A stretch of 64,000 bases of DNA from an uncultured Paraprevotella sp. (GCA_900548345.1 URKA01000012.1:1-64000); one strand, 5' to 3'; positions 35,865 to 45,071 are shown, counted from the stretch's first letter. Notes: generated by a model from the sequence alone, not told the origin. Program-made: numbers and translations.

Positions 35865-38118
35865 TAGGCGGGCGATTGATATATTTCACTCCCTCTTCTA
35901 TCATGGCATCTTTACCTTGCCTGATGATTTCCGGAGTGGGGTAGACATGACGGTTGATCCGAATTCCGTCCGGGAAGGTGCATGTTTCGTCGTTCCAATA
36001 GACACCGCGCCCAGTGATTCGTGTGGCAACTCCGGATACAAAGGGCACGTACAAGACATTACCCATAACACCGCATGTTGGTTCGCCGATAATATATCCC
36101 TTGGGTGCATTGCCAATGATGGTGGCAACATGTTCCGCCTCACTTATCGTCAGTCCATTGACCAGTACCACAGCCGTACCCTTATAATAGTCGGGATTCT
36201 CTGTGCCGAACTGCTGCATATTGGGGTTCTTGCGAAAAACGCCCGGTTGCCGGTAATCGGCATAAGTGTGGTAGAATAAAGTCTTGGGGTGCGGATAAAG
36301 GAACGAAGCAATGGTCTGGGTGCAGTTCCACGCTTTGGGATAGCCCCGCATATCGAAAATAATGCCTTTGCTGTCCTTGCAACGTTCCAATTGTTCATGG
36401 AGTTCTTCGGCAGTCAATGAAGATAAGTCCAGATAACAAATACCGTCCGGTATGGATATTGACTGATTGTCTGTCGGAGTAGCGGGTTGCCTGTTCTCCC
36501 AAAAGCGGCGATATACATCCTTTACCGTAACGTCCATCGTTTCTCCGTTGCGTTCGATGGTATATAACACGGAATCCCCGTCAAAACTTGCATAAGCATA
36601 GGCATATTGGTCGGCAGACTCTTTTTCAATGGTGTTATAGATGCTCTTTTCTTTCCTTATTTCTGCAATGGGTTTGTGATTGACTGCCACAATCGCATCA
36701 CCTGCCTGCAGTTCGCAACTGTCCGGCGGAAGGAACTGGAAGCCTTTGATATAAAGCCTGCTATTCCTGATGGAGAGGTCCAAAGGTAAATACATGGAAT
36801 GCCACATATTCCTTAGTATGTTTTCCTTGGTTCCGTAAAACTCGCTGTGCGCGTCTTTTAACTCACTGGTTATCCTGACGCAGGCTTCCTCAAAGTCTTT
36901 TCTGTCGCGTGCGTCGGCAAAAAGACGGATATAATCGGGAAGCAGCTGTTCCCATTTCTCTTCCATCTGGTACAGATAAGGATGGAAATAATACATCATG
37001 TTCCAGAAACGGAACAGTGCCAGTATCCGGTAGCCGTCATCGGACGGAGGAATATGGTCATAACACGTTTCATTGTAGAAAGCCGTATGGCGGTCTTTTC
37101 CTTGCATATATCCCAGACAATAACATGGGGAACCGTTTACGAATGCTTCCAAATCAGCGAGACGCCGATAAAGTTTCTTTTTGTCTTTGTATCGGTTTAT
37201 CCAATTCAAGTGCACTTGTGCCACAATGGAATCTTCCGAAGGGAGAGATTTTTGTTTCAGGGCACGGTTGTCCGGTAGATGTCGTATCAGTTCTTTTATA
37301 AAAGCTTTGTCGTCTTTAGCGGAAAATACGGTGGGGAGCATTCTGAACAATTGATAATTCCAGTCATATTGACCGGAGCGGACGTCGGGGTGACGGTATT
37401 TGTACAATCCCCACACTTTACAAACCAGTTCGAGGCGTTGCACTTCTTCATTTGTCAGCGGACGGGCAGGAAGGTTGAATGCAGATGATTTGTCGAACTC
37501 ATGGTCGGCATTGGCAGACGGAAAGGGATTGCATTCGTCTATCGGTCGACCGTCTATCAGTACGTTTAAGTTTTTGACATACGTCGTGCCCTGCCGGTTG
37601 CCCCCAATGACAACTTGAAGCATCATCGCATTCTTGTCTATAGATTTATTGAGAGGTTGCGTGATACTGATATGTTGCCATTCCGATGACGGTTTGACGG
37701 CGACGGCATTGTCGCTTTCCTGTTGTTTCAAAAAAAGTTGGGCATTGTGGCCTTCTGCCAGCAGAAAGTCGCCACAGAAAGTAATGGAGTCTCCGTGTAG
37801 GGCAAAAGGATTGTTAAAGAACTGATAATAGGTGCTAAAACAGTCAGCCGTATCTGCAAAGGTGAACTCAAGAACCGTCTCTTCTCCATGGTATTTCCAG
37901 CTGGTTTCCGCCGCACCTCGCGAATAATGTTGCCATCGTCCCAAGTCGTTTACATGATAGAAAAATGTCCGATACTTGTCTGTCATAAGTGTATCGCTCA
38001 ATATCGGAAATTCCGTGAACATGGTCTGATAGTCTGTGCGCAACAGTTTTTGGGCAGTAGCTATATGAAAAACGGACGTGAGGTATAATAGGAATAGGCT
38101 GAGAAGTAGGGTTTTCAT
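35845..38118 (-). CDS. S41-family peptidase (tail-specific protease-like)
   Basis: 757 residues. A signal peptide ends at VFHIATAQ. The middle region includes a PDZ-like segment (FLPPDSCELQAGDAIVAVNHKPIAEI, ~445-470). The C-terminal domain has the S41 fold: ICYLDLSSLTAEELHEQL, GIIFDMRGYPKAWN and catalytic-Ser loop LVNGLTISEAEHVATIIGNAPKGYIIGEPTCG (residues ~660-690). Probably a periplasmic protease. The final codons (ILQEVF) and stop lie within repeat R2, so the natural C-terminus may have been replaced. Confidence 0.8.
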   Translation of the reverse strand: MKTLLLSLFLLYLTSVFHIATAQKLLRTDYQTMFTEFPILSDTLMTDKYRTFFYHVNDLGRWQHYSRGAAETSWKYHGEETVLEFTFADTADCFSTYYQFFNNPFALHGDSITFCGDFLLAEGHNAQLFLKQQESDNAVAVKPSSEWQHISITQPLNKSIDKNAMMLQVVIGGNRQGTTYVKNLNVLIDGRPIDECNPFPSANADHEFDKSSAFNLPARPLTNEEVQRLELVCKVWGLYKYRHPDVRSGQYDWNYQLFRMLPTVFSAKDDKAFIKELIRHLPDNRALKQKSLPSEDSIVAQVHLNWINRYKDKKKLYRRLADLEAFVNGSPCYCLGYMQGKDRHTAFYNETCYDHIPPSDDGYRILALFRFWNMMYYFHPYLYQMEEKWEQLLPDYIRLFADARDRKDFEEACVRITSELKDAHSEFYGTKENILRNMWHSMYLPLDLSIRNSRLYIKGFQFLPPDSCELQAGDAIVAVNHKPIAEIRKEKSIYNTIEKESADQYAYAYASFDGDSVLYTIERNGETMDVTVKDVYRRFWENRQPATPTDNQSISIPDGICYLDLSSLTAEELHEQLERCKDSKGIIFDMRGYPKAWNCTQTIASFLYPHPKTLFYHTYADYRQPGVFRKNPNMQQFGTENPDYYKGTAVVLVNGLTISEAEHVATIIGNAPKGYIIGEPTCGVMGNVLYVPFVSGVATRITGRGVYWNDETCTFPDGIRINRHVYPTPEIIRQGKDAMIEEGVKYINRPPILQEVF

Positions 38119-38202
38119 GATAATATGGGTTTAATGCAAGTGACTTGTCGTTATCGTAGTTGCGCATGATGTGAAGGCAAGTACTGCAATGTTCATTAAT
38201 CT

Positions 38203-38210
38203 CAAAGTTA
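38203..38210 (-). promoter_or_regulatory. -7 box of the S41 peptidase gene
   Basis: Minus-strand TAACTTTG, a TAnnTTTG match 85 bp upstream of the peptidase start. No good -33. Confidence 0.4.
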
Positions 38211-38281
38211 CTGGTTTTTATTGTATGCGGATGGGGCCAGTAATTTTTTTTAATAGAATTTATGTTAAGGTGGGGCGCCAA

Positions 38282-38364
38282 ATGACCGAACGGTTCTTCT
38301 CTTTCTTGCGTAATTCGTTTTGCTTTGGTTTGTTGTGCTGCTATTTTGTTGGTTCTTATGCATA
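38282..38364 (+). pseudogene. orphan signal peptide remnant
   Basis: ATG at 38282 encodes 26-27 residues, MTERFFSFLRNSF then CFGLLCCYFVGSYA and a stop: a textbook basic-hydrophobic export signal ending where a cleavage site would be, with no mature protein. It may be the start of a secreted-protein gene whose body was deleted. Confidence 0.4.
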
Positions 38365-38379
38365 AATCGTTCTGATTAG

Positions 38380-38532
38380 CTGTTTAGGCGCCTTGGCGGA
38401 GCGCATGTTCTCCGACCTGGTGTGACAACAGGCATCAACTTGCAGAACTTTGCACAGGCCCTTACGATGGTAGGCGTTCGTAAGCTGTACACGCAATACG
38501 GTAACCGTTACAGGGTGGTGGAGGTGGAATAA
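38380..38532 (+). pseudogene. C-terminal coding remnant of unknown protein
   Basis: An open frame from 38380 to a TAA at 38530-38532 with no start codon. It reads VTTGINLQNFAQALTMVGV followed by RKLYTQYGNRYRVVEVE. Amino-acid use looks protein-like. It may be the tail of the gene whose signal peptide lies just upstream. I do not recognise the family. Confidence 0.35.
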
Positions 38533-38589
38533 GGGTTGTATATCTTTTTGATTATCTATGGTTGATGTACTTTGGGACAGCTCAATGGT

Positions 38590-38860
38590 TGCTTACGGAT
38601 AATCTTTTCTATAATTGTCGTTGGCAAGACCAGCCATGTTGATGGCGGCGTGAGCCTGGATCCTGTCATTGTTCCATGCTGCATTGTCCAGCATGAGGGG
38701 TATACGATTGTTTTTCGTACCCACGAGCGTGACATTGTTACTGTTCAGGGTAAGTTCTATCTCTGAAGCTGGTGTTCATGACAGAACCGTTTGCCTGTTC
38801 TATGACAAGGTACTTATAGTTGCTCAGGTTTCATTTCGCAATGGTGGCCTTCATGATAGT
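38590..38860 (-). pseudogene. decayed minus-strand coding remnant
   Basis: Read on the minus strand, one frame gives NLSNYKYLVIEQANGSVMN and a +1 shift continues IELTLNSNNVTLVGTKNN, RIPLMLDNAAWNNDRIQ, HAAINMAGLANDNY before a stop. The two protein-like runs in adjacent frames suggest a frameshifted gene fragment of a secreted protein. Identity uncertain. Confidence 0.3.
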
Positions 38861-38937
38861 GTTGGACCGTGTCATCCCTGCGCTTTACATTCCATCAGAA
38901 AAACGGTTGCTTTTGTCTTTCATGTTTGGAAAATGTG

Positions 38938-38945
38938 TATATTTG
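38938..38945 (+). promoter_or_regulatory. -7 box for the AAA/DUF4143 gene
   Basis: TATATTTG fits TAnnTTTG; a TTTG at 38912-38915 is 22 bp upstream. Transcription would begin just before the ATGs at 38970 and 38997. Confidence 0.5.
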
Positions 38946-38996
38946 CACAAATCATGTTGGAAAAATGTGATGAATGGCCAAAAAAACGAAGATGAC

Positions 38997-40310
38997 ATGG
39001 AGGTAGAAAGGGATATTATGGCGGCTTTGCTCAGGTGGAAACAACGGAAGAACCGCCAACCGCTCATCATTCAGGGCGCGCGACAGATTGGTAAAACATG
39101 GGTCATGCGGAAGTTCGGTGAGGAACATTTCGAACACGTTGCCTATTTTAATTTCGATGCATCGGAAGAATTGTGCAGGGAATTCGAGCGCACAAAAGAT
39201 CCCGGACGGCTGGTCGATATTCTTCGACTCTATACGGAATGTCCTATCGAACCGGGACGGACATTGATTATCTTCGATGAAATTCAGCAAAGCAATAAGG
39301 CACTCAACAGTCTGAAGTATTTTTGTGAAGACGCTCCCGAATACCATATCATTGCGGCAGGGTCGTTGTTGGGCGTCTCTCTTTTGCAAGGAGATTCGTT
39401 TCCTGTCGGCAAGGTGGAATTTCTGCGGATGTATCCGGTTACGTTCAGGGAATTTCTGCGTGCCGATACACCGCAAATGTACGACTATCTTGAACGTCTG
39501 ACAGAGATTGCCCCCCTGCCGGAAATAGTTATGGGGCGCGTCGGAGAGGCATACCGCCGTTACCAGGTCTGCGGAGGGATGCCGGCGGCGGTTACCGCCA
39601 TGCTTGAAAAACGTGGTGTGCATGAGATTGAAGAGATTCTACATTCCATCTTGACCGCTTATGCGCTGGACTTTGCCAAGCATGCCCCCGGAAAGGATAT
39701 TCCGCGTATCACCGCCATCTGGAAGTCCATTCCGTCGCAGTTGGCAAAAGAAAACAGAAAATTTATCTATAAATTCGTCAAACCGGGGGCGCGTGCACGG
39801 GAATATGAGGATGGACTGTTGTGGTTGGAACACGCCGGAATGATTTACCGTGTCTTCTGTTCTTCCAAGCCCGGTTTGCCGCTAAGCGCATACGATGACC
39901 TTTCGGCATTCAAAATCTATCTGTGTGATGGCGGCTTGCTGCGTGCCATGGCGCAATTGTCCCCTGATGTGTTCCTGACGGAAAATCCGCTTTATACCGA
40001 GTTCAAAGGTGCCATTGCCGAGAATATGGTTCTGCAATCCCTTGTGGCACATTTCGATGTGATGCTGCGCTACTGGACGTCCGAAGCTACAGCCGAGGTG
40101 GATTTCATGTTGCAGGACAATATCAGGTTGCTTCCGGTAGAAGTCAAATCCGGTACTCGCCTGAGCGGTAAAAGCCTTGGGATATACATCAACCGTTTCG
40201 ATGCCCGGCTGGCGTTGCGTTATTCCATGAATAACTTGAAACGGGACGGTACGATTCTCAATATCCCTCTGTTTCTTGTGGACTGGACAGAAAAACTAAT
40301 AAAAATATGA
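38997..40310 (+). CDS. AAA ATPase with DUF4143 C-terminal nuclease-like domain
   Basis: 437 residues from MEVERDIMAALLRWKQRKNRQP (an ATG at 38970 is an alternative; the longer open frame starts upstream of the promoter). Walker A GARQIGKTW; Walker B IIFDEIQQSNKAL; sensor IIAAGSLLGVSL. The DUF4143 domain ends with AEVDFMLQDNIRLLPVEVKSG, a PD-(D/E)xK-like nuclease core. These paired-domain ATPases are common and variable in gut Bacteroidetes; function unknown, possibly defence or regulation. The gene follows decayed DNA, in keeping with an accessory gene. Confidence 0.85.
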   Translation: MEVERDIMAALLRWKQRKNRQPLIIQGARQIGKTWVMRKFGEEHFEHVAYFNFDASEELCREFERTKDPGRLVDILRLYTECPIEPGRTLIIFDEIQQSNKALNSLKYFCEDAPEYHIIAAGSLLGVSLLQGDSFPVGKVEFLRMYPVTFREFLRADTPQMYDYLERLTEIAPLPEIVMGRVGEAYRRYQVCGGMPAAVTAMLEKRGVHEIEEILHSILTAYALDFAKHAPGKDIPRITAIWKSIPSQLAKENRKFIYKFVKPGARAREYEDGLLWLEHAGMIYRVFCSSKPGLPLSAYDDLSAFKIYLCDGGLLRAMAQLSPDVFLTENPLYTEFKGAIAENMVLQSLVAHFDVMLRYWTSEATAEVDFMLQDNIRLLPVEVKSGTRLSGKSLGIYINRFDARLALRYSMNNLKRDGTILNIPLFLVDWTEKLIKI

Positions 40311-40406
40311 GTGTTTCTGCCGTTGTTGGTCTATAAGTCGGAATTTATGTCTACTTTTGTGACGGGATATAAAAAGACTATTCAAATAATCTATAAAGGA
40401 AAGAGT

Positions 40407-41798
40407 ATGACTTTAATCAAATCGATTTCCGGTATCCGCGGCACTATTGGCGGAGCACCGGGTGATACGTTGAATCCGCTGGATATTGTAAAATTCACTT
40501 CTGCCTATGCCATGCTGATTCGCCGGACGGCAACGGTGAAAAGCAATAAGATTGTGGTGGGACGTGATGCGCGTATTTCAGGCGAAATGGTAAGAAATGT
40601 GGTTTGCGGAACATTGATGGGCATGGGATTCGATGTGGTTGACATCGGTCTGGCATCCACCCCGACAACGGAACTGGCCGTGACGATGGAAGGTGCATGT
40701 GGAGGCATTATCATTACCGCTTCTCATAATCCGAAAATGTGGAACGCTTTGAAACTGTTGAATGAGAAGGGAGAGTTCCTGAACAAGGAAGAAGGGAATG
40801 AAGTACTGGGACTTGCCGAAGAAGAGGCTTTCGAGTATGCCGATGTCGACCATTTGGGCAGTTACCGTGAAGATAACTCATACGACCAGAAACATATCGA
40901 CCTGGTGAAAAATCTCAGTCTGGTGGATGTGGAAGCCATCCGGAAGGCCGGATTCCGCGTAGCCATCGACACGGTGAACTCCGTAGGAGGCGTCATTCTG
41001 CCCAAACTATTGGAACAGCTTGGTGTGGCACAGGTAACAGGACTGTTTACGGACCCTACGGGAGACTTCGGACATAATCCCGAACCGTTGGAGAAGAATC
41101 TCGGCGACATCAAAGCCTTGATGCAGAAGGGCGGACACGATATCGCTTTCGTGGTAGATCCTGATGTGGATCGTCTGGCTCTGTTCTGTGAGGACGGTAC
41201 GATGTATGGCGAGGAATATACGTTAGTGACGGTGGCAGACTATATCTTGCAGCACACGCCCGGCAATACGGTGTCTAACCTGAGTTCCACACGTGCCCTG
41301 CGCGACGTGACGAGAAAGTATGGTTGCGACTACAATGCGGCTGCGGTGGGCGAAGTCAATGTCGTGGAGAAAATGAAAGAGACCCATGCCGTTATCGGCG
41401 GGGAAGGCAACGGGGGAGTGATTTATCCCGAAGCGCATTACGGCAGGGATGCCTTGGTGGGAATTGCCTTGATACTGACTTACTTGGCTAAAAAGGGCGT
41501 GAAGACATCCGAGTTGCGTGCGTCTTACCCCCCTTACTATATCGCGAAAAACCGTATTGACCTTACGCCGGAGACGGATGTGGATGCTATTCTTGTCAAA
41601 GTGAAGGAGATGTATAAGGATGAGGAGGTGAATGACATCGACGGTGTGAAGATTGACTTTCCGGACAAATGGGTGCATCTGCGCAAAAGCAATACCGAAC
41701 CGATTATCCGTGTCTATTCCGAGGCTTCGACAATGGAGGCTGCCGATGAAATCGGGCGCAAGGTGATGGATGTAGTGTATGCGATGGCACGCGGATAG
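40407..41798 (+). CDS. glmM: phosphoglucosamine mutase
   Basis: 463 residues from MTLIKSISGIRGTIGG at 40407, preceded by AAGGAAAGAG; the longer open frame upstream is rejected. Active-site phosphoserine in GIIITASHNPKMWNALKL. Metal-binding VVDPDVDRLALFCEDG; sugar loop IGGEGNGGV; phosphate-binding RKSNTEPIIRVYSEA. Interconverts glucosamine-6-P and -1-P for UDP-GlcNAc. Stands alone, 97 bp past the ATPase gene. Confidence 0.9.
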   Translation: MTLIKSISGIRGTIGGAPGDTLNPLDIVKFTSAYAMLIRRTATVKSNKIVVGRDARISGEMVRNVVCGTLMGMGFDVVDIGLASTPTTELAVTMEGACGGIIITASHNPKMWNALKLLNEKGEFLNKEEGNEVLGLAEEEAFEYADVDHLGSYREDNSYDQKHIDLVKNLSLVDVEAIRKAGFRVAIDTVNSVGGVILPKLLEQLGVAQVTGLFTDPTGDFGHNPEPLEKNLGDIKALMQKGGHDIAFVVDPDVDRLALFCEDGTMYGEEYTLVTVADYILQHTPGNTVSNLSSTRALRDVTRKYGCDYNAAAVGEVNVVEKMKETHAVIGGEGNGGVIYPEAHYGRDALVGIALILTYLAKKGVKTSELRASYPPYYIAKNRIDLTPETDVDAILVKVKEMYKDEEVNDIDGVKIDFPDKWVHLRKSNTEPIIRVYSEASTMEAADEIGRKVMDVVYAMARG

Positions 41799-41831
41799 TG
41801 CCGTCCGGTGCTCATAAACTTATAAGGGAGC

Positions 41832-42884
41832 CTATTCAAAAGGGGCCAGATGGAGAAGCCGTTCGTATTGTTCGGCTTCTTCTGTTTTGTTTAATGCATG
41901 GCATATTCTGATGAGTGACTTCAGCAGATGGATGGAACTGCCGTCGTCTGCGAGGCTGGATTTCGCCAGTTCGTAAGCCAGGTCATAACGGTGTGAGGCC
42001 ATTCCGTAATCCAATAGGCTGTAATTGCGTCCCGTATCCGGATTGCCGTTGCGGTTGTGCAGGTATATGGGTCTGGAGACTTTAGGCAGGGCATCGAAAG
42101 GAACTTTTGATATGTCATTGGTATTTTCCATTCTGGCAATGGCGAAGTAGGCTGCGATGGTCATGTAGTTCATGTCTGCTCTTTCGGCCGTCTTCCTCAT
42201 GCCTTCCCAGTCATGCAGTTCCAGTTGTCTCTGCATCTTTACGGTGGGACGCACGTATGGTCTCTGCCATTCGTTGAATACACAGGTTGTGACGAGCAAG
42301 ATGGTGATTGCGGCATATCCTTTGCGCCTCCCCGTGGCTTGTCTGTCGGATGGTGTGCCGAACAGTTCCGGCATGTTTTTCCGGCTGAAAGAGAGAATGA
42401 ACACCGACTGACAGGCTAAAATGAAGAGGATGCAGAAGGGAATACCGAACAGCATGCCGGTTTCGGTCTGGTAATATATATCGAAACCTTTGTACACTAC
42501 GATGAAGATATAGATGAATGCCGGGATGAACTTCAGGTAACTGACGTTGTCGCGCAACCGGCATACGTATCCGAACTGCCATGAAATGAGGGTGAGGATG
42601 AGGGCCAGCAAACCTCCGCCCAGGATGGGGAACTGGCAGGTCTGGAGCAGCATGCGGCCGATAATCCATAATATGCCGTAGCTGTGGTTCCACACCTCAT
42701 GCAGGCCTTCGAGATTCCAGGTGAAGAAACTGTTCTGACGTGCGATGTAAAGTACGTTTCCGTAATACAGGCCGAAGAAAACCCATGTGAGGATGAAGAA
42801 CAGAAAGTTATCCGATAGGGCATAGTGTATCAGTCTGCCGGATGTTTTATGGCTGTGGTTTCCCGTGTCTGTAGTCATGGTCAT
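41832..42884 (-). CDS. DUF6057 family membrane protein
   Basis: 350 residues from MTMTTDTGNHSHKT at 42884, starting 8 bp after the upstream gene's stop; a longer start would overlap it. About six or seven hydrophobic segments occur in the first 220 residues (FLFFILTWVFFGLYYG, ILWIIGRMLLQTCQFPILGGGLLALILTLI). The last ~120 residues are helical with a TPR look (EGMRKTAERADMNYMTIAAYFAIARME, ELAKSSLADDGSSIHLLKSLIRICHALNKTEEAEQY). Function unknown; tied to DUF4954 by adjacency. Confidence 0.75.
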   Translation of the reverse strand: MTMTTDTGNHSHKTSGRLIHYALSDNFLFFILTWVFFGLYYGNVLYIARQNSFFTWNLEGLHEVWNHSYGILWIIGRMLLQTCQFPILGGGLLALILTLISWQFGYVCRLRDNVSYLKFIPAFIYIFIVVYKGFDIYYQTETGMLFGIPFCILFILACQSVFILSFSRKNMPELFGTPSDRQATGRRKGYAAITILLVTTCVFNEWQRPYVRPTVKMQRQLELHDWEGMRKTAERADMNYMTIAAYFAIARMENTNDISKVPFDALPKVSRPIYLHNRNGNPDTGRNYSLLDYGMASHRYDLAYELAKSSLADDGSSIHLLKSLIRICHALNKTEEAEQYERLLHLAPFE

Positions 42885-42892
42885 TTTATTGT

Positions 42893-44905
42893 TTATCGGG
42901 TTAATATGTTCTCCCAACGGGCGAATATATGTTGTATCTCTTCTTGTTCGCGGCGCAGTTCCTGGATGACGCCGTTGTCTTCGGGGCATCCTCTGACTGC
43001 GAGGAAGTCTGCATCTGCCACTGATTCATTGCCATCTATGCCGAATCCTGTACGGGTGCCCGGTGCGAACTCTTTTTCGGCGTCGGCGATAATCTGTGCG
43101 TTCAGGTCGAGTGCCGCTTCTTTCCATGCACGGAGCAAGGGCATGCAGATTTTTTCGGCAAAGTTGTGTGTGTTGGGTTCAGGCCGTTCTTCTTTGAGAT
43201 GATGCCATACCCAGGCCCATACATACTCGTCGTATCGGTTGTATATATATAATGTACGCGCGCGAAGAACTTTCGGGGAGTCGATGTTTCCCGTCTTGAT
43301 GTCTTCCGTCAGTCGGTTCATTTCTGTCTGGGGTACAAGCCATCCGCCTGCATCGCACCATGTCTCGCAATACGCGGCTTGAGGTGATGTGATGCTCCGG
43401 TATAAGGTCTCATGGTCGGTGCTGCCGCATGCCTGCAGGCGTTTCAGTAGTTGGTCACCGATGAACCGTGCCCAAGTTTGCCGGTATAATACGAGTCCTC
43501 TTTCGATGGCGCTCCTTTTCAGATGCAGACCCTGCCACGTCATTTCAGCCTGTCCGTCTTCCGTCATGTGTCTCAACCATTCTTCCATGAGCATGGTGGC
43601 TTTGCGTATTTTTCCCATCGTATAGGGTGAGAATGCCTCAAAACTGACAAGGTCGGTATGAAAGTCCGGTTGGGGGCGAAGGTCGCGTTGCGGCCATTTC
43701 CGTATGTCGCGTAATGTGCCGACGTTGCGCAGCGCGATGCCGGGAATCAGGTAGTTGCCGTTCTGTTGTTCCACGATATAGGAGAAGGGGAACAGGCCGG
43801 TGTCGGCATGTGCTGTATAATGCCCCATAATCATGGAGAATGCTCCCGCCCGTGCCGGCCAAAGGATATGCGAGCCCGATGCTGTCTTGCAGCCGCGTTC
43901 CAATATGCCTTGGTGTGAAGGGCCGAGCTTATACATGTGGTTGCTCTGGTTTGTGCCCGAACCGGCGTTCATGAATGAGAACATCCCACCGATGAGCAGT
44001 GTGGATTTATGGTGGGTGACGGTGTATGGTCCTGCAAATACCGCGCATGCCTCGCCGTTTTCGGCCTGACAGTTGCATCCGAAATAGACGTCGGATGCCG
44101 AAAAGCCGTGTCCGATGACGGATGACTGTCCCACATAACACCGTGTGAGCATGGCTCCGTCGGTCACTTTGCATCCCGTTTGTATGATGAAGTCACGGGC
44201 AATGACCCGTTCGCCCACATAGGCTGGGGCTTCTGTCAGGCTGCACACTGTGCCATTGTCAAGTCGTGTGGTTCCTTCAATGCGACAGGCTTCGCCGAAC
44301 ATGACGTTGCGTATGAATCCGCAGCGTATGATGCGGCTTCCCGCACCCACTTGTGCGCGTTCGATTGTACACCTGTGTGCATTCAATTTTGCACCTGTAC
44401 GCAATTTGTCGACCACCTGTGCATCGTGGCGGTACATCGCCTGCATATAGGCTTCCTGTGCCGAAAGTTTGTCGTGTATGACGATTTCCCTTCCGCCGGT
44501 TTCGCTTAGTACGGCGATTTCCGTACCCTGTCCGAAGGTGGTTGTTCCTTCTTTGACCAGCGTGTCGGTGTGGCGTACGAGGCATTCCTCGCCTATGTCG
44601 TAATGTGAAATGCCGCCTGCGATGTCCTCGATAAGGCAGTCGTCTCCAACCGTTGTTTCGCACAGTGTAGCCCGGTATATTCCGGCATGTCGGAATATAC
44701 CGGCTGCCGTTTCGTGTATTTTACGGAATTTTCCCAGTCGGTTCCGGCCGACAAAGCGGACACCGTGCACATATTGCAGGTCTGTTTCGGGATGAATGGT
44801 GACGAGCGACCAGTCGGTTGCTGTGCATCCCTGTGCCTGTAGTTGTTCGGTTTCCGCATCAGTCAAGTGGCGTTCTGCGGTGGAAAGTTGCGTATTCAGC
44901 TTCAT
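42893..44905 (-). CDS. DUF4954 family protein (left-handed beta-helix)
   Basis: 670 residues, cytosolic. The N-terminal ~400 residues show hexapeptide-type spacing (IGSHILW, GDDCLIEDIAG, GEACRIEGTTRLDNGTV, VGQSSVIGHGFSASDVYFGC), predicting a left-handed beta-helix as in acyl- and nucleotidyltransferases, followed by conserved GEACAVFAGPYTVTHHKS and SGTNQSNHMYKLGP. The rest is helical. Family function unknown, perhaps a sugar-nucleotide transferase. Two DNA repeats sit in frame inside it: the 22-bp array (44349-44436, residues ~155-186) and an alternating tract (43242-43264). Start MKLNTQLSTAERHLTDAE. Confidence 0.85.
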   Translation of the reverse strand: MKLNTQLSTAERHLTDAETEQLQAQGCTATDWSLVTIHPETDLQYVHGVRFVGRNRLGKFRKIHETAAGIFRHAGIYRATLCETTVGDDCLIEDIAGGISHYDIGEECLVRHTDTLVKEGTTTFGQGTEIAVLSETGGREIVIHDKLSAQEAYMQAMYRHDAQVVDKLRTGAKLNAHRCTIERAQVGAGSRIIRCGFIRNVMFGEACRIEGTTRLDNGTVCSLTEAPAYVGERVIARDFIIQTGCKVTDGAMLTRCYVGQSSVIGHGFSASDVYFGCNCQAENGEACAVFAGPYTVTHHKSTLLIGGMFSFMNAGSGTNQSNHMYKLGPSHQGILERGCKTASGSHILWPARAGAFSMIMGHYTAHADTGLFPFSYIVEQQNGNYLIPGIALRNVGTLRDIRKWPQRDLRPQPDFHTDLVSFEAFSPYTMGKIRKATMLMEEWLRHMTEDGQAEMTWQGLHLKRSAIERGLVLYRQTWARFIGDQLLKRLQACGSTDHETLYRSITSPQAAYCETWCDAGGWLVPQTEMNRLTEDIKTGNIDSPKVLRARTLYIYNRYDEYVWAWVWHHLKEERPEPNTHNFAEKICMPLLRAWKEAALDLNAQIIADAEKEFAPGTRTGFGIDGNESVADADFLAVRGCPEDNGVIQELRREQEEIQHIFARWENILTR
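43242..43264. repeat. alternating purine-pyrimidine tract, copy 1 (in DUF4954)
   Basis: TATATATATAATGTACGCG then CGCG: a 23-bp block identical to 56122-56144. All but one step alternates purine and pyrimidine. On the coding strand it specifies LRARTLYIY. Confidence 0.8.
44349..44436. repeat. 22-bp-period ACCTGTG array, locus D (inside coding sequence)
   Basis: ACTTGTG or ACCTGT(G/A) begins at 44349, 44371, 44393 and 44415, exact 22-bp steps. The second unit reads ACCTGTGTGCATT, as at 10473. The array lies in the DUF4954 gene where the coding strand gives DAQVVDKLRTGAKL then NAHRCTIERAQVG; three periods make 66 bp, so the frame is kept. Confidence 0.75.
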
Positions 44906-44995
44906 GCTGTGAGGTGTTTTGTCTTTTTCGGTATAAAGTAACGCTTTTTTTTTCGAAAAAGCATGTTCTTGATGGCGTTTTTTACTTTAGGGCAT

Positions 44996-45071
44996 AAAAA
45001 AAGGGTCAGCGCTCTGACCCAACCTTTGTTAACCTTAAATCTAATACTATGAAAAACACATTGCAAATATA
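44996..45071 (-). ncRNA. candidate short leader RNA or sRNA ahead of DUF4954
   Basis: A minus-strand TATATTTG (45071-45064) with ATTG 19 bp further up is a promoter. About 40 nt later, GGGTCAG (45020-45014) pairs with CTGACCC (45009-45003) and seven Ts follow. The transcript would be ~55-60 nt and end ~90 nt before the DUF4954 start: either a stand-alone RNA or an attenuated leader. Confidence 0.4.

Larger units (their letters stand above)
38119..38969. other. decayed intergenic region
   Basis: About 850 bp with no intact gene. It holds the S41 promoter box (38203-38210), a signal-peptide-like mini-ORF (38282-38364), a C-terminal coding remnant (38380-38532) and a minus-strand stretch at ~38590-38860 whose sense reading breaks between frames. 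See separate entries. Confidence 0.6.

Noticed and set aside
38997..40310. Part of a defence island
   Set aside because: The AAA/DUF4143 protein is alone; no restriction, retron, CBASS or toxin genes adjoin it.
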